This document shows positions 24,710 to 37,254 of a DNA stretch of 64,000 nt, piece by piece. Where the stretch lies: the NCBI RefSeq assembly GCF_000283155.1, contig NW_004454179.1, forward strand, positions 2,348,629-2,412,628, read 5' to 3'. This DNA is from Ceratotherium simum simum (lineage: Eukaryota; Chordata; Mammalia; Perissodactyla; Rhinocerotidae). The notes below the pieces were generated by a model. That model made no database searches and had not been told where the DNA came from. It worked only from the letters and a program-made list of their open reading frames with translations. Numbering within the stretch: position 1 is the stretch's first letter; every line of letters starts with the position of its first letter. Both the position numbers and the translations under genes were made by a program.

Positions 24710-24965
24710 ATGTGTGACGGACATGAGCAAAAGCTCTGGAATCAGACTGATTTTGAGTTCCAACTGCACCATTAGCTACATAACCGGGACAAATTGTTTC
24801 TGTCTGATCCTCACTTTCCTCATCTATAAGATGGAGTTGGTAAGATATGCCTTACCAACTATGGGTATGGATAGCTATTGGGATTAAATGAGATAATGTA
24901 ATGTGAAGCACTTAGTACAATACTAGGCTTAAAGTAAGAGTTTCATAAATAGTATCTCTCACTAT
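24710..24965 (+). repeat. MIR SINE
   Basis: Sense MIR: TCCTCACTTTCCTCATCTAT, AAGCACTTAGTACAATACTA. Confidence 0.85.
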
Positions 24966-25203
24966 TATTTTAAAATTTATCCCCAAATTAATAACTAGGA
25001 AATGGGAAGCTGTTGGGAGACTGCTAAGTATGAACATGTATGAACAGGCGACCTGAAGTGCACAACCCATTACTTCCTCACCTATCAAATATTCTCATCT
25101 GCACACTAAGATATGAATGTCCTACAGCTGCCTTGGAGAGGAGAGGCAGATCACACAAAAAACAAACCTGGCCTTTATAAAGTCATTAATGAACGCATAG
25201 TAC

Positions 25204-25371
25204 CTTCATCGATATCGGGAGGAAGGCCCCCAACAAACACCTTTCTCGAGTAGCGTTCTACTCGTTCCCCATTTTGACAGCGAGTGGGAGAACTTAAGCC
25301 AGATGACAAGGACTGATCGCCATGACTGTCGTCCAGGAAGGCATCTTCAAAGGGAAAGAGAGAAGACCGAC
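25204..25371 (-). CDS. CPEB3: CPEB3 coding exon: serine-rich linker and start of RRM1 (RNP2)
   Basis: Seen: 168 nt, acceptor GTTTCAG|GTCGG and donor GAAG|GTACTA, phase 1-1, 56 codons. It begins GRSSLFPFEDAFLDDSHGDQ, then SLSSGLSSPTRCQNGERVER, YSRKVFVGGLPPDIDED. VFVGGL is the RNP2 strand of the first RNA-recognition motif. Known: in CPEB proteins RRM1 and RRM2 act in tandem to bind U-rich 3'UTR sites. FPFEDAFLDDSHGDQ-SLSSGLSSPTRCQNGE fits CPEB3 better than CPEB4, which as I remember differs here (FPMEDGFLDDGRGDQ). The exon follows the microexon, and the R-x-R-x-x-S serine made by microexon inclusion is the first serine of this exon. No stop, frameshift or odd residue is seen. Confidence 0.93.
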
Positions 25372-27469
25372 CTGAAACAAATGTGGGAGTTTCTAGTTAA
25401 AATTATTTTCCTGGACAACAAATGCTTTATTAGGAGCCAAAGTACAGAATGAAGCATACAAAAAAATGTAGCCTGAGCTGTGACTTTTTCAATAGAATGA
25501 GCGACTGCAGATTACCAGGTCTAGACAAATTTATAACGTCATTTTTGTGTAAAGGTATGTATAGCACCGAAAAGACTCGATTGATACTAAGGAAGAAGCA
25601 TCAAAAATTGCAGCTGTTGTTGCTAAAAATTCACTACATTTTACTCATACAGTCCCTATCATTGCTGCTAAAAGTATTCAGCAGTTATTTTTCCTTTCCC
25701 CAGGCATTTCTTAAAATAAACGGAAAAGTAATCTTTATTCACAGATTTTTATTTGCTCTTTACGGTGACCTCAGAAGTTTAGTTCTAAAGATCGGCCCTG
25801 ATAGCTGAGAGAATATTAAACTGATGACAGAGGCTGATAACTTCTCTGATAGCAAGATTATAGATGATCAAGTTTTCCCTGCCATTCCAAGCTATTCCAA
25901 CCTGGGAATAAACATCTGCAATAATAAATGGTGGGACAAGTAAAGGAAAACATATAAATTAAGATGTGGGAGTACAGATGTAGATGTGCTTATGACATCT
26001 TTACCCTACTAATCTAGGCCATATTTTATATCACTCTAAAAAATTATTTTCATAGTTAACTCTATAGCCAAATAAAGTTTGTAGAGCAAAGGCACCTACC
26101 CACTCCACACGACTGTAAGATACCAGCAGTTAGTCTGTTAATAAATGTAACACAATGATGCCATCCAGCTTACAAAATAAAATCTAAGTTTAAAAACAAA
26201 TTTCCTGTTTGAGTCAGTGAGTTCCTGGTAAAACTTTCCGCTAAGTTCCACTCTAAAAAAGAACTGTCTTGAGCACTCTAACTTTTGAAATAAAGAAAAA
26301 TTCCCCTCCAAAATAAATTCACACACTCTTCAAGAAAAGAATAGTGTCCTCCCCATTTGGTCTATCCTGTCGATATTTCCGAAACCTAGGTTCTGCGTCA
26401 CTACAGCCAACTCTTTAAAACAGAATATAAATAGCCTTAGAAAAATACTGAACATTTATTTCTTTTACAAAAAAAAAGTTACTAATAACTTTGTTTATTT
26501 TATGAACAACCCAGGTGGTGTAAGAAAGGCACTGTTCTGATGTCGGGAGTTAATAAATAAAAGGACCAAAGAATTTTTTGTTTAGCTCTTCCCAGCCGAG
26601 CTACAAAGAAACAGAAGAAAATTTGTCACCTCATGTTACCTAGCTTTTTTAGCCTGGCAGGAACAAACAACAGACAGTAAATTCTCATCTCTTGATGTCT
26701 GTTTTGATCACTGTAGGTAAAAGAAACAGATCTGCAGCAACTATAGGCAAAATGAGCTTCCCAAAGACACCCAGAGATGTTCTCCTACGGCCGTCAGGTT
26801 TGCTTTTCACATAGTCCACACTCAGTGAATTATGTGCCTACTCTGTGACAGGCACATGCCCAAATCAGCATTTCCCATGCAGTGCTCCTATTTCCACCTC
26901 TTACCCTCACTACAAGCAACATGAGATGCTCAGAAAACAAAAGCTGCTGGGAGGGGAGGGGGAACTTTCCAAACAATTTTGGAAAATACTGCACACCTTA
27001 TGCCCTTTCCAGAGATTCACAATCCACATTAGAATACAAAAGGCTGGGAAAAGTTCTGCAGTAAACTAACTTAATACAGCATTACATAGATTTAAGATAA
27101 AGGAAACTTTAACATACATAACTCAGTGGAAAACACTAGAAGAAATATTTATCCACATTCCAGGAAGACCAAACAAATAAGATAGTTATTTGGAAGTCCC
27201 TGCCAAAGAAATCAGGTCTGATGAGAGAGATAGGCAAGTACATAATCATAAAGTAGAGAGATAAGTATTAAGAGAAGACTTTACCAAGTGACACAACACA
27301 AAAGCACAATCTACTGCCCTATGGGATGGTGGAGTCGGGGTCGGGGGGAGACCTTTAATGTGATTTTACAGGAGGGCAATTTTGAGCAGAATCTTGTGGA
27401 TGGGGGAGTTTTTAAGGTAAAGAATAAGAATCCACAGAGAAAGAACTTTCAAAACAGCTCTTGATCTTT

Positions 27470-28400
27470 CCCTCCAAACCTGCTCCTCTAGCATTCTCTG
27501 CAATCTTAATAAAAATGACTATTATCAATACCCAACTGAATCCAGAAATCTAGGAGTCATCCTTGACATCTCCCTTTCTTTCATACTTCACATCTAATCT
27601 CTCTCTCACTAAGTCCTACCAATTCAAGATACAAAATAATTCTTCAATCCATTCAGTTCTCCCCATCTTCAGTCCTAACACCCTGGTCCAGATCACCATC
27701 ATCTCTCCCCTGAACCAAAAGTCTAATGAGTCTGTACAAAAAGACCGTTTAGTCTACTGATTTCTACCTGATACCCCACAATGCTGCCTCCATAAAATAG
27801 CTGGAGTCGCCATTTTCAAATATTAATCTGAACATACCCAAACTCTTCACCCCTATTCTTAAAACCCCTCAATAATTTCCCATTGCCTTTTAGATAAAGT
27901 AAAAAAAATCACTGTAAACTGTAAGGCCTCTGCCTACCTCTTCTACATCATAGTGGCTGCCTCTCCCTCTGGTTCACTAACTTCCAATCACACAGACCTC
28001 TTCTGAATTTCCTGATTATTCCTTCTTGCCTCAGGCCCTAAGGACAAGGTGTTCCCCCTATCCAAAAGAAACACTCTCTTCCCAACTCCTCAGTTTTCTA
28101 GTTAATTCCTACTAATTCTTCAGGCCTCAGCTGACAAGTCATTTCCTCAGGTGGAACTTTCCTGACCTTCTAGATTAGGTTAGATCCTCTTTTCAATCCA
28201 CTGACAGCACTTTACCTAACACTTTTCCCGTTTACCACTACACTATCATATGGGTTTTTATTTGGTATCTCATTCTCAAATCCCATTAAACTGTAAACTC
28301 TATTAGGACAGGGACCAATTTAATCTTGTTCACCACTGTATCTTCATGTCCTAATAAGGGCACATAAAAGATATTTAATAAATGGTAAAAGTGAAGCAGC
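27470..28400 (+). repeat. L2 fragment
   Basis: L2-like over about 0.9 kb: AAAACCCCTCAATAATTTCC, CAGGCCTCAGCTGACAAGTC, and near the end CTCTATTAGGACAGGGACCA. Confidence 0.8.
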
Positions 28401-29319
28401 ATCCAGGAAAGGACAACAGTATGTGCAAAGACATGCGCCGTAAGTACACGCTGAAACACAATACATAAGTGTGAGAATGGCAAGAGACGGGACCACATCC
28501 TAGAAAATTGAGACCTTTTCTATTGCTTCTATTTGTTCAAGCATTACATTCTACACTCTATATTACAAAACCAATAAGAAATTTCCCCATTTTCCCAATT
28601 TAATATTTCATTCTAATACTAGCTTTTTTTGAACTACACTCACTCCTTGGAGACTCTGATATTCCCATCTAATCCATCTTCCAACCTATCAGAATGACTT
28701 CTCTCAGATGCCTCTGACCATGTTATTCCCTCTACCCCAAATCCTACAATAGTTACCATCACCTCCACCAGCAATCTGCACCCAGCGAGAGGGCAGATGA
28801 GGTGAGAGTCTGAAGAAATCTCCAGATGAGAGATGAGGATGTCTTGAACCAGAGCAGTGAAGAAAGAGAAGAAGCGGATGTTTAAGACATTCTGGAACAA
28901 AGAGAACTTTCTTTCTGCACGGCCAACATAACCACGGCTTTCCCAAGAGTATTTTGGCAAAGAAAATAAAAGCAAGAGTTAATTGTAAAAATTTGGACTG
29001 TTTTAAAAAATTGGTTATGAGTACTTAAGAAACTTTCCAAGGTTTTAAAACCAAACCTCTGTCTTATTATTAGTATTTAGAGTACCAGAGCCTTCAGTAA
29101 TAAAGTTGCCCTTGTAAATGAAACCACTAAGAATTCACACATAACGTGATATTTCTCTAACTGTGTGTAAGAACTAAGAATATGGGCTCCTCAGAGCCCA
29201 ATCTGTAAGATGTACTTAATCTGATGACAATTTTGCAACTAGCTCAGAAATTAGCCACTATGGGGGTTTAAAAAAAAAAAAGGATTATGAGGCACGACTC
29301 TTCTAAGAAAAAAACTGCC

Positions 29320-29440
29320 TAGAAGTCAAGACAGTCAGGTTCCAGCCTAGGGTTTACTTTGTGACCTTGGACAAGACAATTCATTTATCTGAGTCTCATT
29401 TACATAATGAGAGATTTAAACTAGATGAATGGTTTTCAAA
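29320..29440 (+). repeat. MIR fragment
   Basis: Sense MIR: TTTGTGACCTTGGACAAGAC, then TATCTGAGTCTCATTTAC. Confidence 0.75.
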
Positions 29441-30147
29441 TCTCTGGGGCCAGCAGCATTCCTTTTATTACACAAAAATCTTTTATAAACTCTAATAAAC
29501 AAATAGATAAAAATACATCTTACTTGGTATTACTATGTGAGTATCTCTTAGGCATCACAAACTTAATGTGTTTATAAATGAACTCTTGACATCTACCTTA
29601 AACCTATTCTTTCTCAGTCTCACTTCAGTACATGGCATCACAATTCACCCAACTGCTCAAGCTAGAACCTGAACGTCATTTTTGAGTCTTCCCCCTTATT
29701 TACTCTCCACATTCAATTCTTCAATCTAATGCCCTTAAGAAGGTTTGATTCTACCCTCCAGAACATATCTTCCATTTGTTCACTTCTCTCCACCTCCATT
29801 GCCATCACTGTATCCTAAAACACCATCAAGTCTTGCCTAGACTACTACCATCATTCCGAACTAGACAACCTACTTCTCTCACTCCACTCCAAACAGTAGC
29901 CAGCATGCTCTTTTAAAAACATAAATCTGATCACTTGACCCTGCTTTAAAACACTCATAGATTTCCTCTTGTACTTGGACTAAGTTCAAAATCCTTACCA
30001 GGAGCTGAATTCCAGCAAGATCAGATATCCTTCCAACCTCATCTAAATGCACCCTCCTCTCTCTCCCATCAAGCTCAGCCATTCTGGGCTCTATTTACTT
30101 CCTCAAACACACAAAGCCCTTTCTTGGCTCAAGCCTCCCTTCCCCTT

Positions 30148-30413
30148 TAATAACAACTTTATTGAGATATAATTTACATACCACATAACTCATCCATTTA
30201 ACCCATTAGCAGTCACTTTCCATTTTTTTGAACTCTCTCAACCCTAGGCAACCACTAGTCTACTTTCTGTCTCAATAGATTTGCCTATTCTGGACATTTC
30301 ATAATAGTGGACTCATACAATATATGATCTTTTGTAACTGCCTTCTTTACTTAGCATAATGTTTTCAAGGTCTATCAATGTTGTAGCATTTATCAGTACT
30401 TAGCCTCAAGCCT
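30148..30413 (-). repeat. L1 3'-end fragment inside L2
   Basis: Antisense L1 end: ACTTTATTGAGATATAATTT through ACTTAGCATAATGTTTTCAA. CTCAAGCCTC occurs on both sides and is the likely TSD. Confidence 0.82.
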
Positions 30414-30466
30414 CTTAAAATAGCTGTCTTCTGATGTCTGGAATTTCCTTTAAAATATTCTAAGGG

Positions 30467-30605
30467 AAAAAAGGGAGGGAATATTTGAAACAAAATTGGC
30501 AAAAATGTTAATAATCATCGCAGCTAAGTGATGGGAATATAGCTCATTAAACTATTCTATTTTTATGTATGTTTGAAAATTTCCACAATAAAAAAATTTA
30601 TTTAA
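30467..30605 (+). repeat. L1 3'-end fragment inside L2
   Basis: Sense old L1 end: GTTTGAAAATTTCCACAATA plus A-rich tail. ATAGCTGTCTTCT / ATAGTTGTCTTTC flank it as a likely TSD. Confidence 0.7.
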
Positions 30606-31839
30606 AGATAGTTGTCTTTCCATCATTTGGGTTTTAGTTTAAATGACATTTCTCCAGAGAAAACCATTCTATTTTAGAGAGAACCTCCCATTTCTCCTGC
30701 CTAGTACTTAGCACAACTTTTGAGTATAAAAATATTTGTTTCATTTATTTATTGTCTCTCTCCTACTAGAGTGAACACTCAGTAGGGAGACAGAATACAT
30801 CTAGAGTCTAGCACAGCTTCTGACCTATAGTAAGCACATGAACACTTAATTAGTGAAATTAGGGTGGACAGCTCATTATTTCTTTAGGCCCCTCCCAGAG
30901 CAACTTCTTGCAAAAGTGAAAAACTAGTGATCTTATTCCCCTCATCATCTCCTGTGCTCAAATTTTCCTATTACTGTAAGTAGTAACATTTCATATATTA
31001 TAACCCTAAACACTCAGAAATTTCTTTAGCTATCCATGTTTCACTCTGGGATCACCCATTCCTTTAGACAAGAAAGCTCACATAACTGGGTTTGAATTAA
31101 TAGGATGGCATGTTTGTGCCATGGTCTCACTGATACAGCGGGTCTCTCCTCTCTTGCACAGGCTTTTAGCAGAAAGACCCATCCCCAACTTGGTACAGAA
31201 GTTTGTTTCACTGGATTTTTAGAACCTTTGTTGTCAAGTCATCCATTAATGTCAATAGATTTTTTATGGATTAAATATACACAGAGGTACATTTTACAAT
31301 AGTAACTCCAATCCAATAGTAACTCCAATAATTCTTTGTATTTGCTCATTTACATTGTTTAAAAGGATCTTTCATATTTTCCTTGCTGTTCTTTAACTAA
31401 GAAATTAAGTTAAACATCAAGAGCACTGGCACAACCAACATGTCTACTTATGGACAAAAGTCTCTCAGAGACCAGAAAAACTCATGTGAAATGAAAAACA
31501 CAACCAATATTTTAATCAGGTGTGCTGCTAAACGTGTAGGCAAAGATTTCATATGATACTAGTTTCTAACAGGGGCTATAGTTACACAACATATCACAGG
31601 TTGTGAAAGCCAGAATACTCCAGAAAGAAATGGTAAGATTCTTGGGTGTCACTTTGATTCCACAAGGGTAATCAACATTTGTCTACTGGAACACATCTCT
31701 AAAATAAAAGTGGGTATCCATGGGAAATATAATTGGATATTTAAATACTTTATATACAATCAATATTCATTTTCAAATTCCATTCTTTTACACCTAATTC
31801 TTCTTCTACACTACTATTAGTTCAACTATACCACTGGAA

Positions 31840-32380
31840 GCACTTGGTTTGCCAAAGAGTCTACCCTCCAATACTTGTTTCCCCATCTAAGCCTTCGACT
31901 GATGTCCAAGTTCTCTCCTGTTTTCATTACTTGTATCATGAAACCCTCTTTCTAAAGCCTGACATATCTGTGTGTCTAGGAGTCTTATCCTCTGTTTCAC
32001 AAACCATTCATCAGAGCAGCACAGACCATCTCATTGCCAACTCTCCTCTCCAGCTGGCCCCCACTGCAAACACTCAGGGACATATGCTCCAAGCATCTGG
32101 TCATGCCAATCTCACCTCAAAGCTTTCTTTTGAGTTGAGTCACATACCTGGAATGCTTTGCTTCCCACTCCTCTTCCATCATCCAAATAGTTCCTGAAAT
32201 TCTACCTATTCCAGGAAGCTTTTCCAGGTTTATCAGGAGAGGTGAAAGATTCCACTGGCCTAATTCTTGGTAACAGACCTCAAAACTGTTCCCTTTGCTT
32301 CCCTTTGCTTTCTATTCCTAAAATATTTACCAACATGTATACGTAATGCATAGAATATGAGTTACAGCTAAATCTTAATC
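31840..32380 (+). repeat. L2-like fragment
   Basis: TACCTGGAATGCTTTGCTTC and CTACCTATTCCAGGAAGCTT fit L2; the rest is diverged. Confidence 0.55.
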
Positions 32381-32761
32381 ATAGGTAAAGTAACATACAT
32401 CAGGAAGTTCACTTTTTATATTTTTTTGGGAAAGTCTAAATTTTGTTTGGAGGAAAGAATTCAAGCATTAATATAATCCTTGATCACACAAATAAACGAC
32501 ATGAGGAAATCTGCCAGTTCGTCAAATTTATGCTATGCGGCATTGGCCCAGATGAGTATATTTCCAGGAATGAGAGTGGATATAAGGTACACTTGCCCCA
32601 TCCCACATGGCAATGTCACTACATTTGAGGAAGATGACTTTTCTTCCTTTTCAGCTTTGGGAATAGAGGACTAAATGAGAGCATGGAACAAAATTTTTCT
32701 GCCTGTTCTTTTCTCATTACAGAAAGTCAACATCAGTCTTTTAGTGCTCTCGCACGCACGC

Positions 32762-32803
32762 TGTCTCTCTGTCTCTGTCTCTCTCTCACATACACACACA
32801 CAC
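32762..32803. repeat. CT/CA microsatellite
   Basis: Imperfect (TCTG/TCTC)n passing into (CA)n. Confidence 0.9.
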
Positions 32804-33149
32804 TTTTCTCATTATCTTCTTCATCTACAACTATCAAAACACAGACTTATAGAAAGCAAGGACCAAGTCATTCTAGGCAGTGTTTAGCTTAGCACTTGAT
32901 GCAAAGATGATCATGGCTTCTGAAAATGATTAAGTTAAAGCTTAAAAATAGATATGGGGAAGGTAACATGAAAATAGAAAGAGTAATTATTTTTTCAGGA
33001 GTTTAGAAACTATAGGTGATATTATATTCTTGATGTTTAGTATTTAATAGACTATAATTTGTAAAAATAAAATATTTAAAAAAATATGATGCCAAACTCT
33101 GGTCTCCATAGATATGGAGTGTTACTTCAAAAGAATCCTCATCGATAAG

Positions 33150-33650
33150 CATTTAATAAGTACTAACTACATGTAGGTCACAGTGTTAGGCACAAGAGAG
33201 AACTTTCCCCAAAGAATTTATCTCCAGTTGAAGAAACAGGGCATACAGAAAAGACAGGAAGAATGTAAGACAGTAGGTGCAGAGGAAAACACTGCCTGCA
33301 AGGCCACTGGGCAAGGCTTCCTGGGTAAGACTTGAATTAGGCTTGAATGCATGAACTAAGGACAGGCCTTAGATAAGTAAATGAGAGGAAGAGTGGACAG
33401 TACTTGCAATGGCCAGACAGTGGAAAAGCACAGGGATTGGTCAGGGGAACGTGAGGTGGGAATAATGGAGATGATGACGCTGGTGAAACAGGACAACCCA
33501 GAAGATGGGGATCCCGAATGGAGACGTGGGTGACGTGGACAAAGTGCTGTTTTGGAAAGATGAAACAATAGAAATGGAAGGGGAGGGATGAGGCCTGAGA
33601 AACTAGAGCGAAAATATTGACAAGATCTGGTGCCTGATCAGTGCATAAGA
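33150..33650 (-). repeat. Probable L2-family fragment
   Basis: Antisense L2-like text: CAGTGTTAGGCACAAGAGAG, AAGGCTTCCTGGGTAAGACT. Confidence 0.5.
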
Positions 33651-34194
33651 AGAGGAGAGGCTAGTCCCTGCTGTCTACCCTCCAGATGGTGTCTATTTTC
33701 CATGTAAAATGGTCCATTCCCTATTCCTTCCTGAGAGTGATCAATTTTTTAGCAACATGAAAAAAATGTATATGGTACAAAATTATTTCTAGTAATATTA
33801 TTTTCTACCCTTGAAATTTAAAAATAATAAGAAAGTTTAAAAAATCTTAAATGGTGTTTATTTCTAGGGTTAAAAAATAATCAACTACACAAACGTTTTT
33901 CGTCACTATGAAAACAAAACAGACTATATGATTCCACCATGGAAGAAAGTTTCAGTGGTAACTCAAATACATATTAGGTTCATATTTACTGTGGAATAAA
34001 TAATAAAATACTATGAATTTAATATTATTATCTTCTCTTCAGGACTCAACTACAAAGTCCGAGACAGCCTGATGAACAGTGAACATCACCCAACAAGCAG
34101 CCAAAAGACAAAAGTTCCAGACTTAGCTCTGACTTGAACTTGAGAACACAGTAAGTAAATTACTTCATCTCTCCTAGCTTCTGCAAATGAACAC

Positions 34195-34405
34195 CAAAGC
34201 AACTTACATTTATAGAATGCTTTTAGTTTACATAGATAGGTTTTCCTCTCCCATTTTTTATACTATAACTTCACTAACACTCTTGAAGTTGGACAAGATT
34301 GATTTTATTACCTCATAATTTACAGACGAGGATATCAGACATAAGTGATAAAGCAGTGATCACAACCTAGGTCTTTGACTCTACTCTTTCCACTACATTA
34401 GGCTT
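34195..34405 (-). repeat. MIR fragment
   Basis: Antisense MIR: AATTTACAGACGAGGATATC preceded by TTGATTTTATTACCTCA. Confidence 0.6.
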
Positions 34406-35008
34406 ACTCTACCTATTTCGTAACATTATTTAAACAAATCATAGATATGGAAATGCTTTAGAAAGGTTACAGCATTACACAAATGAAAGCAATATTATTT
34501 TGTTTGAGTGTGACCAGGAAAGAATGCAAGTTTTATGGGGCCTAGAGCCTACACAAGTTGGGGATTCCTCTTTAAGAAAAAACATAAAAATAAGGTAAAG
34601 ATCTTGGAGGAGGCCCATGAAAGTGAAGGTCCCTGAAACTTAAGCCTAATTTAGCTTCAAGGTAAATCTACCTCTGAATGCAACACAAAAAAATTCACCA
34701 GTCAACCTACTAAAATCAAGAATTTCCCTCTAAAACCTAACTTCTGCCTTCTAAGTGGCATGAAAAGAACACAGTGGATACAGGACAAAAAAATATGTAT
34801 GACTGGCCTTTATTCCCTCAAGATCATTTACAATAAACCACATAACAAAAATTTCCAGGTAGAAATAGTCTTTGCTATGTCTTTATTAGGATTAGAAGAA
34901 CAAATTACCAACTAACAATGAAAAATAATTATAATGAAAGTGATAAGAGAATTATTTTTCTAAAATAATTAAGCTAGAACATCATACCATACAATAATTA
35001 CTGTTTTA

Positions 35009-35039
35009 CACACACACAAGTATAAACACACACGCACTC
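35009..35039 (-). promoter_or_regulatory. UG-rich intronic tract downstream of the microexon
   Basis: On the transcript strand GUGCGUGUGUGUUUAUACUU then GUGUGUGUGU, 37-68 nt after the microexon donor. UG repeats are binding sites for CELF proteins and TDP-43; a role here is inferred from position only. Confidence 0.45.
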
Positions 35040-35076
35040 ATATTTACTCACAATTTGGCAAGCAAAAAAAATTTAC

Positions 35077-35100
35077 CTCGTCTCCGCCCATAGCTCCTGG
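35077..35100 (-). CDS. CPEB3: CPEB3 24-nt microexon
   Basis: Seen: 24 nt between acceptor TTTACATGCAG and donor CGAG|GTAAAT on the minus strand. In the phase set by the neighbouring exons it reads (T)RSYGRRR(G), phase 1-1. Joined to the next exon it gives RSYGRRRGRSS, which contains R-R-R-G-R-S, fitting the basophilic-kinase pattern R-x-R-x-x-S as well as R-x-x-S. Skipping gives NSRSS without that motif. Known: CPEB2-4 share an alternative eight-residue exon tied to kinase-site creation, and the CPEB4 counterpart is a neuronal microexon regulated by SRRM4. Inferred: neuronal inclusion here too. A UGC next to the 3' splice site and a UG-rich stretch 37-68 nt downstream are plausible control elements. 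Confidence 0.88.
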
Positions 35101-35539
35101 CTGCATGTAAACACAGAAGAAAACCATGGGTATTTGTATCAAAATGGTGAATTTAGAAATAAAAAATATTCAACAAGCTTTGTCTACGTATTCTCAGAAT
35201 TAATTAATCTGGAGATACTGCTCAACTTGACTGCAGACATATATTAAAAAAACCTTTATGAAGTACAAGTTAAATCAAAATCTTAAAGAGAAATTCAACT
35301 GGATGTGGCAGCCACTAGAAAAGATACAATGGGTGCTTAAGTTTAACAAGTCTTATAAGGATTTATATTGTGGCCCATTATCTATATCAGATATAGAGAA
35401 ATAGAGTTCTTATAAATTTTTTCAGATTTATAAATCTTCATTTGTACTACATATTACCATCAGACATTACTTTAAAGAAAAAAACCATTCATTCTAAATA
35501 ATTAAAAACTGTAGCAAGTGGTGGTGATTCTGAATTTCT

Positions 35540-35579
35540 ACACACCCACCCACCCACCCACCCACACACACACACACAC
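35540..35579 (-). repeat. (UG)n-(GGGU)5 tract, G-quadruplex-capable on the transcript strand
   Basis: The plus strand shows five CCC runs separated by single A, then (CA)n. The CPEB3 transcript therefore carries five GGG runs with one-base loops, preceded by UG repeats, about 0.44 kb upstream of the microexon. Confidence 0.85.
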
Positions 35580-37254
35580 TTCATAAAGAGAGTCCCCTGA
35601 AAATTGTATAGAAATTTTACACACAAGTAACTCTTGCTTTACAGAATGCGTTTCTGTAAAATTTTCAGTGAAGTTTCTCTTAGTTTCCCCATTTACTTTC
35701 CATACAGTATCATTGATGGGGGAAAAAAATATCTTTTTCATCTAGAATGTGAACTGAAAAAGTAGAAAGGGATTAAGGTACTAGGTAATCCCAGGGCATG
35801 CTGAAGAATAGAGTGCTTTGAAAATATTCTTCCCCTTCAAAACTCAAGGCCCACAGAATGCATTGTGACAATGTTTAATAGAGCTAGACTGTGGTATCAT
35901 ACATATGTTGCTAGGAGATCCTGTCATCTAAAAGGATTTTCAAAGTGGAAAGTTTTTCAAATTTGAAACCCCAAATTTTATAAAAATAAATGAGAACTCT
36001 AATCCATTTTTTAAAGCACAAAATGTCATAATATTAACTTAAAAGCAAAAAACAAGGATAATTTGGGGTTACATTTACAGTATAAGGTAGTACTAAAAAC
36101 TATTTCTCTCCTAGGAAAAGAATTCAGACTTTTCAGCTAGAAAGTTGAAATGCCAGTTGGCCAGTCTCATCTTCTACTAGTTTCCACATTTCTTCAGATA
36201 TCATACTCACCCTCGCCTACATAACTTCGGCCTCTTCACTTTCCCTTTATACAAACATTAAAAAGGATTATCCAGTTCAAGCCCTACTTGCTCCCTAGCT
36301 CCTTCCATCACTATAATTCTCAATGAAAAAAATCTCTTCTGAATTTACATAGCAATTACTGTTTATATCACTTACAAAGGGAATGCATTCCAAAAAAAAA
36401 AAAATTTTAAGGAACTTTTGCACTTTTCATTATGTGGAACTTGGAATTCATCTCCCCACAGAATGTATAATAAATGGTAGTTAGTTTCCTAGCTTGGCCT
36501 CCCAAGAAGTGTATTTCATTTATAATAATATGGGTAAATTAATACTAATGGACAACACTTAAAAAGAGATTAAACAAGTTTTGACATCCTACCACTTATT
36601 TCTTTGTTCCTTCCCCCATCCACAATGATGTCATGCTGCCCAATACCCCAACTGCAAAACCTCTATTTAGAGAGGAAATAAAACATGCTGTATTTCAAAA
36701 TTACTCATTTCTCTTCCAAACAACAAATTTCTGTTCTTTCATTATCTGATTTCTGGCCAGATACTCAATGAAAAAGAGTCTGATTACAATACTAGGTACA
36801 AATGAGTCATCAGACCTTAACATCTCTAAAAGATAAATGAGAATGCTGTTCACTCAAGTCTTCAACTGCTAAATATTCAGGTAATAAGAGAACATGAAGT
36901 GAATAGACCCAGACAGGCTTGGCGGTGGAGTGGAGCATCCTGAATTGGGGAGAGGGTGAAGAATTGCAAGAGACATACTTGAGAGTTTTAATCAAAGCTT
37001 CCTTAAACAGTTCATGATTTTTATAGATTCTTCTCCTTTTCCATTTCTAATCAAAGACAGTAAATTGGTTCATGTCAGCCTGGGGACTCTGATATCATGG
37101 TGGCAAGATGACATATGGAAGAGGCAGCCAATTTAAAGAAGTGATCTGAGATGCCTCAAGTTGCTTTCATCACTCATTGTGGCATTTAATTATGTGCTAC
37201 CTTGGTCCTAATTTCAGTATTTTATCTATGATCCCTATAGTGATTGTTATTACA

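Larger units (their letters stand above)
23230..25203 (-). other. CPEB3: Short CPEB3 intron between the two RRM1 exons
   Basis: 1,974 nt, the shortest intron here. It holds overlapping AT-rich hairpins at 23634-23672, an ERE at 24175-24422 and a sense MIR at about 24710-24965. The remainder shows nothing recognisable. Confidence 0.88.
29610..30860 (+). repeat. L2 element split by two L1 fragments
   Basis: L2 text before (GATCACTTGACCCTGCTTTA), between and after (CATTTATTTATTGTCTCTCT) two L1 pieces at about 30148-30413 and 30467-30605. Confidence 0.75.
25372..35076 (-). other. CPEB3: CPEB3 intron between the microexon and the RNP2 exon
   Basis: 9.7 kb with no ERE at all, unlike every other complete intron here. 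It is dominated by L2 relics, L1 fragments and MIRs. I recognise nothing in 25.4-27.45, 28.4-29.3, 30.9-31.8, 32.4-33.1 (apart from the CT/CA microsatellite) and 33.7-34.2 kb. The end next to the microexon is UG-rich on the transcript strand. Confidence 0.85.

Noticed and set aside
25449..25808. 119-codon plus-strand open frame
   Set aside because: Low-complexity Leu/Phe/Lys composition typical of chance frames in A+T-rich DNA, antisense to the gene and without a recognisable domain.
31844..32197. 117-codon plus-strand open frame
   Set aside because: It overlaps L2-like pyrimidine-rich sequence; no splice, promoter or homology support.
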